Assembly: GCA_033558025.1 (NCBI GenBank)
Contig: JAUCEF010000013.1
Span: 1,047,001-1,111,000 of the forward strand
Length of the DNA: 64,000 bases
Source of the DNA: Phytophthora sp. 'mugwort'
Lineage: Eukaryota; Oomycota; Peronosporomycetes; Peronosporales; Peronosporaceae
Reading direction: 5' to 3'
How positions within the stretch are numbered: the first letter of the stretch is position 1; each line of letters begins with the position of its first letter. Shown here piece by piece: positions 32,901 to 41,848 of the stretch. The position numbers were made by a program, and so were the translations under genes. Under the pieces are notes generated by a model. That model saw only the letters and a program-made list of their open reading frames with translations, searched no databases and was not told the DNA's origin.

Positions 32901-33197
32901 CGGCGCAAGAAGCAGCAACATCATCACGGGGACCAGAATGGCAAGCTCATAGGCAACAATACGAAGGGTGGCAATTCAGTGCCGGGCAGGAAAGAGTCCA
33001 ATGGAGGCAAGAAGACTGAGGATGCGGTGTTGAGCACTGTGCGTCGGGTAGAGATCGTCGAGGTTGTGAAGTCTGCATCTACCCCACGCGTTGAGGGTGA
33101 AGCTGGCAAAAAGATATTCAAAAAGAAACGAAAGCAGCAAATGCGCCCCAAAAGAAGCAACTCGAAAGGTGACAGCACCAACGCTGCAGCAGAATAG
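29928..33197 (+). CDS. Non-canonical poly(A)/uridylyl transferase (Cid1-type)
   Basis: 1089 residues from the ATG at 29928 (MDASASESTTAS). Earlier in-frame starts at 29811 (TTG) and 29844 (ATG) overlap promoter-like CCAAT motifs. The nucleotidyltransferase core shows GSSLTHYGSRNSDLDMCLLP, with G-S at about 369 and the metal-binding Asp pair at 381 and 383. The third carboxylate is probably Asp565 in YECDLCFEN. The PAP/TUTase central helix reads LSSYSFVLLSIYYLQ, followed by a PAP-associated segment LLIGFFKFYSTQFDF. A perfect CCHC zinc knuckle (C925-x2-C928-x4-H933-x4-C938) suggests RNA binding, as in Zcchc-type TUTases. The first 300 residues are charged coiled coil and the C-terminal 100 are Lys-rich. 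It would add U or A to RNA 3' ends. The roughly 180-residue gap between the Asp pair and the third Asp is unusually long. Confidence 0.82.
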   Translation: MDASASESTTASARPSSRPHNAYLNKNDAHDAKAQSVSSQRKQKPHNMRPMSSPDDVSSDTPLGDYRDTPWFKAGQGDLVFAQWLLGRCNGVGDATTPRSEAATQRLFALFKAQRRLRRELAMGSRREDTSTEEAEEREDEEEHAVDFEEPLWPVEEIVTQVGDVLRASRWELLKQQREAEKSNTKLGGAMERIVVAEVVDNATELILSRATSDHETWLRRWMEILKEEEKMEEVENAEERVLEVSHEVEEKNAEATMQKRRKRDKKEKKVRTNKNKSKVAEETACGHVESFLTFLKESAQMPTQAEASMTVAPTVAEKMWTSELQQIVELSSIEPEEEARRLLVARDIQTVLRREVNKWRQCEVVLFGSSLTHYGSRNSDLDMCLLPTGIGKRLAPPKEVLGKRQLQHLIDGKVGENGHAPATDAETAEDFQELRTQVQKSIEKLTQALNTLDRSGKKDDKHTKQRRQLEFFDHQMRMLRNAITAELSKLIGVTEPRNGANATGKSAHLKTIIAASRRRSEDLYLLRAILQRRAKCEVRHVIAGARVPIIRFLHTRSGREYECDLCFENVLATRNTPLLRAYASFDDRASALGLAVKHWAKQRGISDASMGFLSSYSFVLLSIYYLQAVHVLPNLQDPRLLETANIQPAYYNDINIAFCEDRGIAQAFHKRMSGDTSAEMSLTTLLIGFFKFYSTQFDFAKRVITVRSPETPVLKLAQWGSRKAKTWRLSIQDPLETGRDLGCVLQFKGQETIIQELRRAHEMLARGESFSHEVCAVEKPTGKATKTGKAKQGAKNEFLESQMTEDASPANKEQSEQNQQQADEKMTRSYVVILQSADKELTTEAIEMLFTNFHESFRVNKAVETTTRESTENKNKRWEVELLTKVQNCPKKLVKKTRIDWKAADGRVGRVWVHHQALFATPPCQKCLSPEHATGKCPSREGDEGDDGADAGDKGEPRAYYKISQKNIRRHVLRLTLSGNHSNASAKKNNRRKKQQHHHGDQNGKLIGNNTKGGNSVPGRKESNGGKKTEDAVLSTVRRVEIVEVVKSASTPRVEGEAGKKIFKKKRKQQMRPKRSNSKGDSTNAAAE

Positions 33198-33790
33198 CAG
33201 ATCAACGTTTGTTGATGAAGGAACTTCAACTGTAGTACTGAAGATTGTTTCTATTGATCGGGGTAGATCAGCAGCATGTCAATGGAAGAGAGTGGACGTT
33301 TTTGAAAATGTTGTGGACGTATGTACAGATCAACAATCTTAGCTTGGATATTACTACTACTGTATAGTATTATCCATTGCTGAACAAATAGTTGCAAATT
33401 GGGGATCCAGGTTGTGCACCCTGGGAGGGTCAAAGTTTGAAGGTACAGAATAAAGTTATTCACAAAAAAGTTCTTACCTCGAATGTGCGGCCAGACAGCT
33501 GGTTCAAACGTCGAGATCGACTGGCGGCGGGTGAGGCCATTCGACTAGACAGCGCAGACCTCGGCCTAAATATCTTAGTAACTTTAATGGCAACGTGCTT
33601 ATTCTTTTCAATGCCACGCATCGACACAAAAATCTCGAGCAGCATATTTGATTCCCAACACGTACCAATTATCAATACCGTATAATCGTAGTCATAGGTG
33701 ACACTTAGTCATAGACGACATGAATATATGACCAATAAGAAGAGAGAATATTTGAATATTTTAAGCCTTGACACTGGTTTTTCCTCGTGG
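33198..33790. other. Intergenic region, no gene seen
   Basis: No supported gene. The stretch after the nucleotidyltransferase stop is AT-rich and probably includes its 3' end. Confidence 0.5.
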
Positions 33791-33806
33791 CAGAGTCGTA
33801 ACAGCA

Positions 33807-34900
33807 ATGGGTCGACCGTGCACCACCTGGAAGGGAAAGCGACGCAAGCAGCACAAGCGTGTCGCGGTAGCGTACGGCGACAAAAAAACAATGCCCGACT
33901 ATCTCGATAAGGGAAACACAGTTAAAGAGTGCATCACTCACTTCCACGGGGAGTTGCCTCGTAAAGAGCATAGAGTGAAAGAAAAAATTATAAGCAAATG
34001 GAGAAAGGCCGCTTCATCGGTTCAGGCAGCGTGCGAATCTGGCCGATCTCGCCATCTGAAGATGTGTCAGCTTGGCGACGGTACTGTTCTAACCAGAAAT
34101 GCTGAAGAAGAGATTGCCCAGTGGATTAATACTTTCAGGAAGGAAGGGGCGCCAATGTCGCGCTTTTGCTGCAGACGAAGGCAAAAGACGTCGCCACGAG
34201 AACGTGGTGTAGGACATGATTTATTTTCGAGTTCAGCAACGTGGATGAAATTGTTTATGAAACGACACAGGCTGACCTTGCGTACCAGGACTCGTCAAGG
34301 TCAAACCACACACCAAGATGCTGCAAAAGCTGCTCAATTTTTAGAGCGATGGTTTTTCAGACCGCCGCGGAAGAATAACTACTCACAAAATATTTAATGC
34401 CGACCAAACAGGTACGATAACATAGTAAGCTGACTTGTTTTAAAAGTATTTCTGGAACAAGCTAACTGTACTGTATTTAGCTGTGCTTTTTTGGTATGTT
34501 CCTTAGAAAATTATTACAACAAAGGGGACCAAAACTGTTTGGATTAAGTGTGCCAACCAAGACAAGCAACAAGCGACTACAATGCTACTTGGTGATTCAT
34601 TTGGGGCCAACTACGACCGTTCATCATGTTTAAGAGTTCTCCACCCTAACCAGCTGATAAACAAGACGAAAACAAAAAGCTTCGCATCGGATTGGCTCCC
34701 GAGTTTGGCACGAAATCAAAGCTCTTCAGTTAAATTCCCCTGTCAAATCTATGGAAATAAGACAGCTTGGAGGAACAAGGAATTATCGATGAAAATTGTG
34801 GATTTTCATTTTGCGCATCGCGAAAATCGCAATGAAAATGTGTTTTGTTATGAGACGATTTCAGCGCGCATTGGACTTCGGAGGTGATAATTTATCCTGC
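33807..34900 (+). pseudogene. Broken pogo/CENP-B-type transposase
   Basis: The first 197 codons (33807-34397, from ATG) are open and hold a DNA-binding region: ECITHFHGELPRKEHRVKEK, IISKWRKAA, then WMKLFMKRHRLTLRTRTRQG, the second helix-turn-helix of CENP-B-like transposases. At 34393 the next block (FNADQTG) continues in the +1 frame after a stop. Further on come KGTKTVWIKCANQDKQQATT with MLLGDSFG, and IYGNKTAWRNKELSMKI with VDFHFAHRE. These correspond to the first-Asp block and the following DDE core of oomycete pogo-like elements. Frameshifts and stops make it non-functional. The remainder past about 34900 is disrupted by the foldback repeat. Confidence 0.78.
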
Positions 34901-34915
34901 TTCTCTGAAGCGATC

Positions 34916-34990
34916 GATCCAAAATCCGCGAAGCGAGACTGCTTGTTCCGCCTTGTTCCGTTTGAAGGCTCGCTTCGCGGATTTTGGATC
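34916..34990. repeat. Perfect 22-bp inverted repeat, 31-bp loop
   Basis: The left arm GATCCAAAATCCGCGAAGCGAG (34916-34937; GATCCAAAATCC then GCGAAGCGAG) is the exact reverse complement of 34969-34990. The flanking CGATC / AATCG bases extend the symmetry with one mismatch. It lies where the pogo-type transposase homology fades and could be a tiny MITE or a transposon-end foldback. Confidence 0.85.
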
Positions 34991-35230
34991 AATCGACTAC
35001 GTGCACAACTGTTGAACAACAACCAAGGTGATAAAAGACCTCAAGAAAATCTCGAGAAGTTTGCCGCTGGAATTCTACAGGCCAGCAGGGAATATGACCA
35101 GCAAGAGGCCGATCGTAGAGTTTCTGTTCTACGTAAAAATAACGTCGAAACAGTGTTATCTCTGAATGGCCCATCGCGTTCCGATATCACAAAATGGATC
35201 GCGTCACGTTGGTCTGCCTGTTTACGTTAA

Positions 35231-36000
35231 CAATCGCCAGCGGGTTTGCTAGAGCGGGACTCCTGACAGATACGTGCGTTGGCGAGCCTGATAAGTACGA
35301 GATTATTGCTACTGATATTGTGATCGTGGCGTTAGAAAATTTGAAGTTATCGGAGGCAGCATGTGCTCGGACGACGGTATTGACTGTAGGTGCAGTGATG
35401 ACGATGGCGACAGTGCGTGATAAAACATCGATTGCTGAACTTAAATATGAAATTTTATTGAACAAATGTTCTGTTGTCCTATTTGCCATGGTAGTGTGTT
35501 GTCGCCTGTGACAATGATTGACAATCGTAATCGTAATCGTCGATTTATCGCTGATCTCGTGCTCAATGTAATTAGTCTCACGATGTTTTTGTGGAGCTAA
35601 TTATGAACTCCTACTATTACTATACGGTACTCACTCTATCGCTGGCGGATGTTGCTCCTTGTGTAGCAGCTGTTTGTAGCTCTTAGAGCAACTGTACCGG
35701 TAAAGAAAATGAGCAAAACCTCACGCTCCTTTTCACTAATGACACATTGGGGACTTTATCGGTGTAGTGCTAGGATTCAAAAGTTATCATGTAATAACAC
35801 ATCAAACGTGGCAGATGTTCTACGAGCAAGCCGAAGTGACTACACCCGGAATAGCACTTTGAAAACGCCTGGACGGGTCGTTTCCCCTGGAAGGAAGCGG
35901 CGCGTTTCTTCCCCGACCCTCCCCCTTAACCATAGCTATATTTTCCTCTCATAATTACCAAGCTCCCGGCAGCGCTTTCCGCGGTCGTTAACCGCATAGC
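35231..36000. other. Intergenic region, no gene seen
   Basis: Overlapping open frames on both strands at 35187-35511 are mirror images of one another in composition and show no domain. There is a short GATAATCG-like repeat (AATCGTAATCGTAATCGTCG) near 35522. Confidence 0.5.
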
Positions 36001-36084
36001 TGTGAGTGCTGATAGCCATGAACTAACTAACTCCGTCGTCGTTGCTGTCACTGTTGTGAACTCGCCATGTAGGTGCTGCCGCAA

Positions 36085-36630
36085 GCCAAATGCGACGGGA
36101 TGGAAAGAAGAGCAAGACGTTTGGCTCCGCCATGCGTACACAAACACATCAGAGATGGTGCTACAGGCACTGATCAAGATAGCAGCAACATGTGGGACAC
36201 ATTCATGCGACTTATTGTCGGGTTTCCAAACCAAGGCTAAGTCGCGAAATGCAGGGGTTCTTTAAAGCCGTTGGTTAAACTTGATATGCCCAGACGTGGC
36301 GTTATTCGCTTTACTGTACAGTTTGGTGTGTAGCCATTTGTCTATTGCTTGTTATGACTTTACTCTGACTCCATTTGCCTTGGCTGAACCGTCGACGACT
36401 GCATTCGAGAAGGCAAATGAGGCGTTTCTCTGCTAAGCAAGAACAGCAAAACGTATATGCATTGAAAATATATTAGCAAAACTAAGAAGATGAAGCCACG
36501 TCCAACGCCCGACGCATTTCGTTTCATGCATTGTTACGCCGTTCTGAAGAATAGTATGCGCTTCATGCGAGCAGTTCCATCTCCGTGTGAACGGACTCCG
36601 CCGCCTACAGTCGGTCGTTCTGTTGGTAAC
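36085..36630 (+). pseudogene. SANT/NAM-associated relic
   Basis: The plus strand reads NATGWKEEQDVWLRHAYTNT SE and, one frame over, GTDQDSSNMWDTFMRLIVGF. These are the W...W and TDQ...W/F halves of the SANT/Myb-like block of oomycete NAM-associated proteins, split by a frameshift near 36150. Near 36500 MKPRPTPDAFRFMHCYAVLK with NSMRFM matches the 'HCWxxLK...W' block that follows in the family. It is probably a dead copy, related to the fragment at 4606-5031. Confidence 0.5.
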
Positions 36631-37635
36631 TCTGGTAACTTACACACTTTTGTTGCGAAATGTTGAACTTGGTCTGACTTATATATAGTACTTCATTGAC
36701 ATAGGTATGATTGAAGCAGAAGCTCGAACCTTTTCGATAGATGGCCTGCTAAACAACGACGAGGACGACAACCCAGAGGGTAATTCGGCGGCGTTGGCTC
36801 ATCCGCGAGGAATTCTTCGTCCGTTTGCTCATCCGCGAGGATGTTCTCTTCTTGAGCCACTGCACAAATGTTTTTTTTAATCATCCATGTCGGCGCTGTT
36901 AGTGTAGTTGAGCTCGGCTGCCGCATTATCTTCAATGCGCGTGGTTTCTTTGACTTCTGAATGATGAGCAGATGGAGCATCGGGCCCTACCAACCACCCG
37001 CGTTGCAGTTGCAACCGACCGAATGAAGCGCGGTCACAACGAACCGGAAGTCAGAATGTACCTGTTTTAAAGCACATTTCTGAATTGTAATAACGCCAGG
37101 AAGTAATAGTTGATTGGGCCGACGCTATCACAGCGGAGAGGTATTGTGTGTGTAGCTCAATTTCTATCCTAACACGGCGAGCGGAGCGGGGGTGCTCACT
37201 ACTGGAGCGAAGCGTTGGTAGCTTTCTTAGTAGTGAAGCGAGTTCTAGAGCAAGCGAAACGGACACCTTCCAAATGTTCACTACCGCCGCGTAGCAGCGG
37301 CGCATGGCTAGTCAGACAAAAATGGCATGGAGAGTGTAAATGGGAGAATACTAATGTAAGTACCCCGCATCACTTGTCCAAAACACACATTAGAGCTTCA
37401 TGTGTTGGTGACAACCCTGCGAGAAATTAAAAATCCCACCTGCATACAAACATTCAGTTTATCGTGTCAAAATTCCGAATCAACCCCATTCAGACGACAA
37501 AGAGAAGGAAGGAAAAGCCACAGCCAAAGTCCACGATCACCTTAAAGAACTTATCGGCATATCCACCGCCGCTCTCTCTCATATACACCCTCTCTCCACC
37601 TTCAGCCGCTCGCTACGCCCGCCGCATCCCGTCCC
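36631..37635. other. 1 kb upstream of the ankyrin gene
   Basis: No supported gene. The last 150 bp (37490-37635) become purine-rich and then pyrimidine-rich (CCACCGCCGCTCTCTCTC), as expected of a transcribed leader. Confidence 0.45.
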
Positions 37636-39628
37636 ATGAGCGAAGGTCTTTCTCCGCCGAGGAAGCGCGCGCGTCTCCGCGCCGAAGAAGAGACGAGCAC
37701 GCTACGTCCGTCGCCGTCGACATCCGCCCCGCCAGCCTCCGAAGCCTTCGCCGCCATCAGAATTCCCCCTGACGCGCACGAGGAGCCAGAACACCGCGGC
37801 CGTCTCGCCATGTCGTCCTTTCTGCTCCTAGCGCGCGGGCGCCTTGACGCGCAGTTGCCGGCCGACGCGCTGGCCGACCCGGCGTCCGCTGAGGCGCTCT
37901 CGGCCGCTGCGGGCGCGCTAGAGGCGCTCAGTAGCAGCGTCGTGCCACCGCCCGTCACAGTGGACGAGCCGATGCCCATGGCTGTGGCTGTAGCAGCCGA
38001 GGAGTCGACAACCGACGACGAGGAGCTCCAGCAACTTTCGATGGTTAAGCTGGAGCCGGCTAGCGCCGTCATGTGCGCGCCGGACGGCTCCGTAGCCGTT
38101 GAACTCGAGTATGAAGACGTGCTCAGATTCCTGTTTAACATGGCGAGGGAGCAGAAGACGCAGCAGCTCCATAAGGGCATGCGCACCGTCCGGAAGGCCA
38201 GGAACGCCGACGAACTGCTGCCAAGGCTGCTAACAGCCGAGGACGAGTCGGGCTTGACACTGTTAATGATTGGCGTGCGTGGTAATGACCGCGTGTTCTG
38301 CAGCATGTTGCTGGACGCAGGAGCCGACGTCAACTTCAAGACAGTACGTGGTTTAGTTCGGTTTATTTGACCGGCAGAATCCGCTAACGTTTTTGTATTT
38401 TTTTAATTATTGTTGCATGGGTTTTGTTTCTCTCCCGCAGGAGAAACGCACTTATGCTTTGCTGCTCGCGGCTCAGAAAGGTTGGGAGGAGATGACAAGG
38501 TTCTTGCTCGAGCGCGGCGCCAACGGAGAGTCGAAGAACATGGCTCTTATCCCGGCCGCTCATTTCGGACATTTGCCAGTGGTTCAAATGCTGCTGGAGA
38601 CTGGAGGCAACCAGAACTACGCCAACAAAAAGGGCACGACCCCGCTGATGCGTGCGGCCCAGGAAGGGCGCGACGCGGTGGTCAGGTTCCTCATTATTAA
38701 AGGCGCTGACACGTGCGCAGCGAACAACGAAGGGATGACGGCGCTGATGCTCGCAGCTCAGCGCGGACACGCGAGTATCGCCACGACGCTCATGAAGTCG
38801 GGCTCGAATGTCAACAAACAGACTCGACAAGGCAGCACGGCGCTGCTTCTTGCTGCCAAGCGGGGTCACACTGCTGCAGTAGAAGCGTTGATGACGGCCG
38901 GCGCCGATATCTTTCTCAAAGACGATCGGGACAAGACAGCAGCCGAGACGGCCCAGCGTCGAGGGCACGTGGACTTGTTTTTGAAGATTTCGGTGCAGAA
39001 CCAGCTCCGGTTGATGCGCGAGGACCTCAGACGGCAGAGGTGCTACACACTGATGCGGTTATCGACACTGTACGTGCTATCGCGCGCCGAGCTGATGCCG
39101 GCGTTTAAGAACCACAAGCGACAGCAATACAATGCTCTCATGGACCGTACACTGCGTCTACCCAAGCCGCTGTTGCAGAATATTGCTCTGTTCCTGCCGC
39201 TGTGCCGCATGTGGGACCGTCAGTTGCGCTATCTAAGGTATGAGGCGGCGCCGGAGCCCAACCGCGTGGTGCAGCAAGGCATCCGTATCCTGGACGAGGT
39301 GTTGCTGAGCGTGAGTCTGGAGTTGCGGCCAAGTCTGCATCGTATCAAGCAGGAATGTGGCGGACCTTTGCACGTGGCCGGTCAGCTCGGACTGCTACGC
39401 GATAGCCCAGAGTACCGGGGCCTGTTCACTACCGAATGCCGGACTCCCATGTCTCCGCGCATGCTACACCAACTGCGGCGCATGGCTGACGTTCAAGGCG
39501 CGTTGTCCACGTATGCGGCCGGGTCGGCGATCCAGTTCGGCGTGGAAGTCGCGCAGGACGTGGTGTCGCTGCTCACGGAACTGTTGAGCTGGGATACTGG
39601 TCGGAGACATGCCGAGCTATTGGATTGA
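37636..39628 (+). CDS. Ankyrin-repeat protein, two exons
   Basis: Exon 1 is 37636-38343 and exon 2 is 38441-39628, with a 97-nt intron (GTACGT...CCCGCAG, phase 0). The joined product has 631 residues. The N-terminus (1-200) is Ala/Glu-rich with basic nuclear-type patches (PPRKRARLR). Ankyrin repeats cover about residues 205-420, with units such as GLTLLMIGVRGNDRVFCSML, GTTPLMRAAQEGRDAVVRFL, GMTALMLAAQRGHASIATTL and GSTALLLAAKRGHTAAVEAL. The last 200 residues are helical and unrecognised (LPKPLLQNIALFLPLCRMW). The intron falls inside the repeat array, right after DAGADVNFKT. It is likely a protein-interaction scaffold; partners are unknown. Without the splice the first frame stops 8 codons into the intron. 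Confidence 0.85.
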
Positions 39629-39802
39629 AGGCAGCAAACTGTAGGTGATCTAAGTAGAAGTAAATGACCGAGCGAAGACGTAAATTAGATGACAGGAACG
39701 AGCAAGTGGAAGCTAGTTAGTTGCAGTCAATCAATGATAGTTCTGGTTGAGTGTAGCCATCGCGTGACATTGTCGACGCGACGGCGATTAACGACCGGTT
39801 GA

Positions 39803-41848
39803 ATGCGACAAACGCGTCAGTCGGCATCTTGGTATCCGGTACGCGAGCATTCGGTTCAAACGGCGATGGAGTTCCTGGTGCACAACATCTCGCACTCGGA
39901 TCTCGTGGTGGAGCTCTCGTGGTTGCGCGAGGACGGCGTGGCCGCCAGCAGTAACGATGCGATGGTGCGTACGGCCCGCCAGCCCGTGGTCAGTGTGGAC
40001 GTGGACGGCACCGCCGTGCCGCTGTCGGTGCTGGGGCGTCCCAAGTTCAGTCTATTCCAGCAGACTAGCCAGCAGATTCTCGAGCGCGTGCAGCAGCTGC
40101 GACACCCCAAGTGCGACGCAAAGCAGGCCACGCACGCGGCAGCCGTGCTCAGCGTCCCGGACAGACAGGAGACGCCGTCGCTGCTACACCCGAGTCTGCT
40201 GGACATCAGCAGCACGCCGGGCGAGCGCTGGAAGGCACGCTGCCAAGACACGCAGTCACCCATCGGGTTCAACCTGGCCGACGCTCCGATCCCTATTAGC
40301 AACGTGGAATTACTGAGGAATTTCCAGTTAAGAGGCGAAGTGGAAACCACGCGACTTGTAGAAAAATATTGGGACCGCGTGGTTATCACGGCCGTTTACT
40401 TCCCGTTGGTGGCTCTGCTATTACCAAAATGGACGCAAGTGCTGAAAGAATTCCAGTCAGAAAGCAGTCGTCAATTAGTGTATTTGATCAGTGGCGCGGG
40501 AATTCCGCGCAATGTCGAACACTCGCGTAGTGGCAACTCGACCGAGATCACGGCGCAGCTCATTGTGCTGTTTGTGCACCAATATTATCCGCATATGACG
40601 GCGATCCAAGTGCATTCCGGGTCGAATATCTTCCGGTTTGACGACAACGTGCAGTTCATGACACGAGAGCTGAGGCCGCTGTTGGAAGCACATCGAGAGA
40701 CGTTGGTGGATCGATGTGGTGAAGCGTGGAAGTCGCATTTCCACGTGACGATCGCGTATGCCGACGGACCTCCGGCGCGACTGAGTGCGCTGAACGCTTC
40801 GCTACGTATCTACAAGCCGTCGTATCTTCATATCTGGCAGTTGAAAACGTTCTGGCATGAACGCAAATTATCCATGGCAGACGTGGATTTCCACTCGTTT
40901 GAGAATATCGAGGCGTCCCCGTTGATGACGCCCAATAAAGCCGACGCGATGACGCAGATGATCGTACGTGAGATGCGGATTTTCCGCGACCAGTTCCTCG
41001 CGGCTGAAGGTGAAGGCGAGGTGGCCGGCTTCTGGTTGCGTAAGTCGCGCAAGCCTGTACTTGCCGTGCTTCTGATTGAGAAACCAGCTACCGAAGTTGG
41101 TGGCCGTCCCACGATCGTAGTACAGCGAGGTATGAACTGCGAAGTGTCCATGCCGACAGGTTCGTTGTGTGCGGAACGGAACGCCATCGGCAGCGCACTG
41201 GCCAGTGATCCGACACTAACTCGCCGCGCTTTGAAGATGATTGCCGTGCTGGGTTTAAACCTCCTGGCCGGCGGCAGCAACGTGACCAGCCCGACGACAA
41301 GCGAGCGAGAAAGGGGAGACGACGGTAAGATTACGGGGCCATCTGAAGCACAGGCTGGCGCTACGTTTGACAAAACGTCTTCAACTTCAACTACACCTGG
41401 CATCTGTGCTGAGGTAGGCGAGTCTGGTCGTCCACAGGTGTTGCCCGTCCGTATCCGTCCTGAGTCAGTCCAGTGCTCACCGGAGCGCAGCATTGCGTCT
41501 CCGAAAGATTCGACTGCTGTATCGAGTCTGAATGCTGATGCTGTGCAGGCAGGAGCTCAGGTTGGCGGATGGGGACGAGGCAGAGGGCGTGGGAAACGTA
41601 GACTGGAGACTACGAACGCTAATTTGACGTCTCCGAGGAAGCCCAAGCGGCCTCGCACGTTCTCGTTCGATGAGGTGGCCGTGGAGGAGATGATGCGAAC
41701 GAGTCGACCGCCGGATCGGAACCCGTTGGCGCCGTGCGGGGCCTGCAAGGAGTGGCTCGTTAAGATCGCGGAGGCCAATCCGTCGTTCCGTGTGGTCACG
41801 TTCGAGAACTCGCGCTGTCGGAGCATCTACATTAATCAGCTCATGTGA
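39803..41848 (+). CDS. Zinc-dependent deaminase with split active site
   Basis: A 681-residue single exon; a second ATG at 39866 (MEFLVHNISHSD) would give 660. The C-terminal part has the cytidine/CMP deaminase signature: SLCAERNAIGSAL (C456-A-E458) and NPLAPCGACKEWL (C645 and C648). Together these supply the zinc ligands and the proton-shuttling Glu. In most deaminases these motifs are about 30-40 residues apart; here 189 separate them. Much of the insert is low-complexity, Ser/Thr-rich, with basic tracts (GRGRGRGKRR, SPRKPKRPR). The first 330 residues hold an unassigned alpha/beta-looking region (QLVYLISGAGIPRNVEHS; AIQVHSGSNIFRFDD; WKSHFHVTIAYADG). The substrate (free nucleotide, RNA or DNA) cannot be told from sequence. 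It lies between the ankyrin and RING-PX genes, with no operon-like overlap. Confidence 0.75.
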   Translation: MRQTRQSASWYPVREHSVQTAMEFLVHNISHSDLVVELSWLREDGVAASSNDAMVRTARQPVVSVDVDGTAVPLSVLGRPKFSLFQQTSQQILERVQQLRHPKCDAKQATHAAAVLSVPDRQETPSLLHPSLLDISSTPGERWKARCQDTQSPIGFNLADAPIPISNVELLRNFQLRGEVETTRLVEKYWDRVVITAVYFPLVALLLPKWTQVLKEFQSESSRQLVYLISGAGIPRNVEHSRSGNSTEITAQLIVLFVHQYYPHMTAIQVHSGSNIFRFDDNVQFMTRELRPLLEAHRETLVDRCGEAWKSHFHVTIAYADGPPARLSALNASLRIYKPSYLHIWQLKTFWHERKLSMADVDFHSFENIEASPLMTPNKADAMTQMIVREMRIFRDQFLAAEGEGEVAGFWLRKSRKPVLAVLLIEKPATEVGGRPTIVVQRGMNCEVSMPTGSLCAERNAIGSALASDPTLTRRALKMIAVLGLNLLAGGSNVTSPTTSERERGDDGKITGPSEAQAGATFDKTSSTSTTPGICAEVGESGRPQVLPVRIRPESVQCSPERSIASPKDSTAVSSLNADAVQAGAQVGGWGRGRGRGKRRLETTNANLTSPRKPKRPRTFSFDEVAVEEMMRTSRPPDRNPLAPCGACKEWLVKIAEANPSFRVVTFENSRCRSIYINQLM

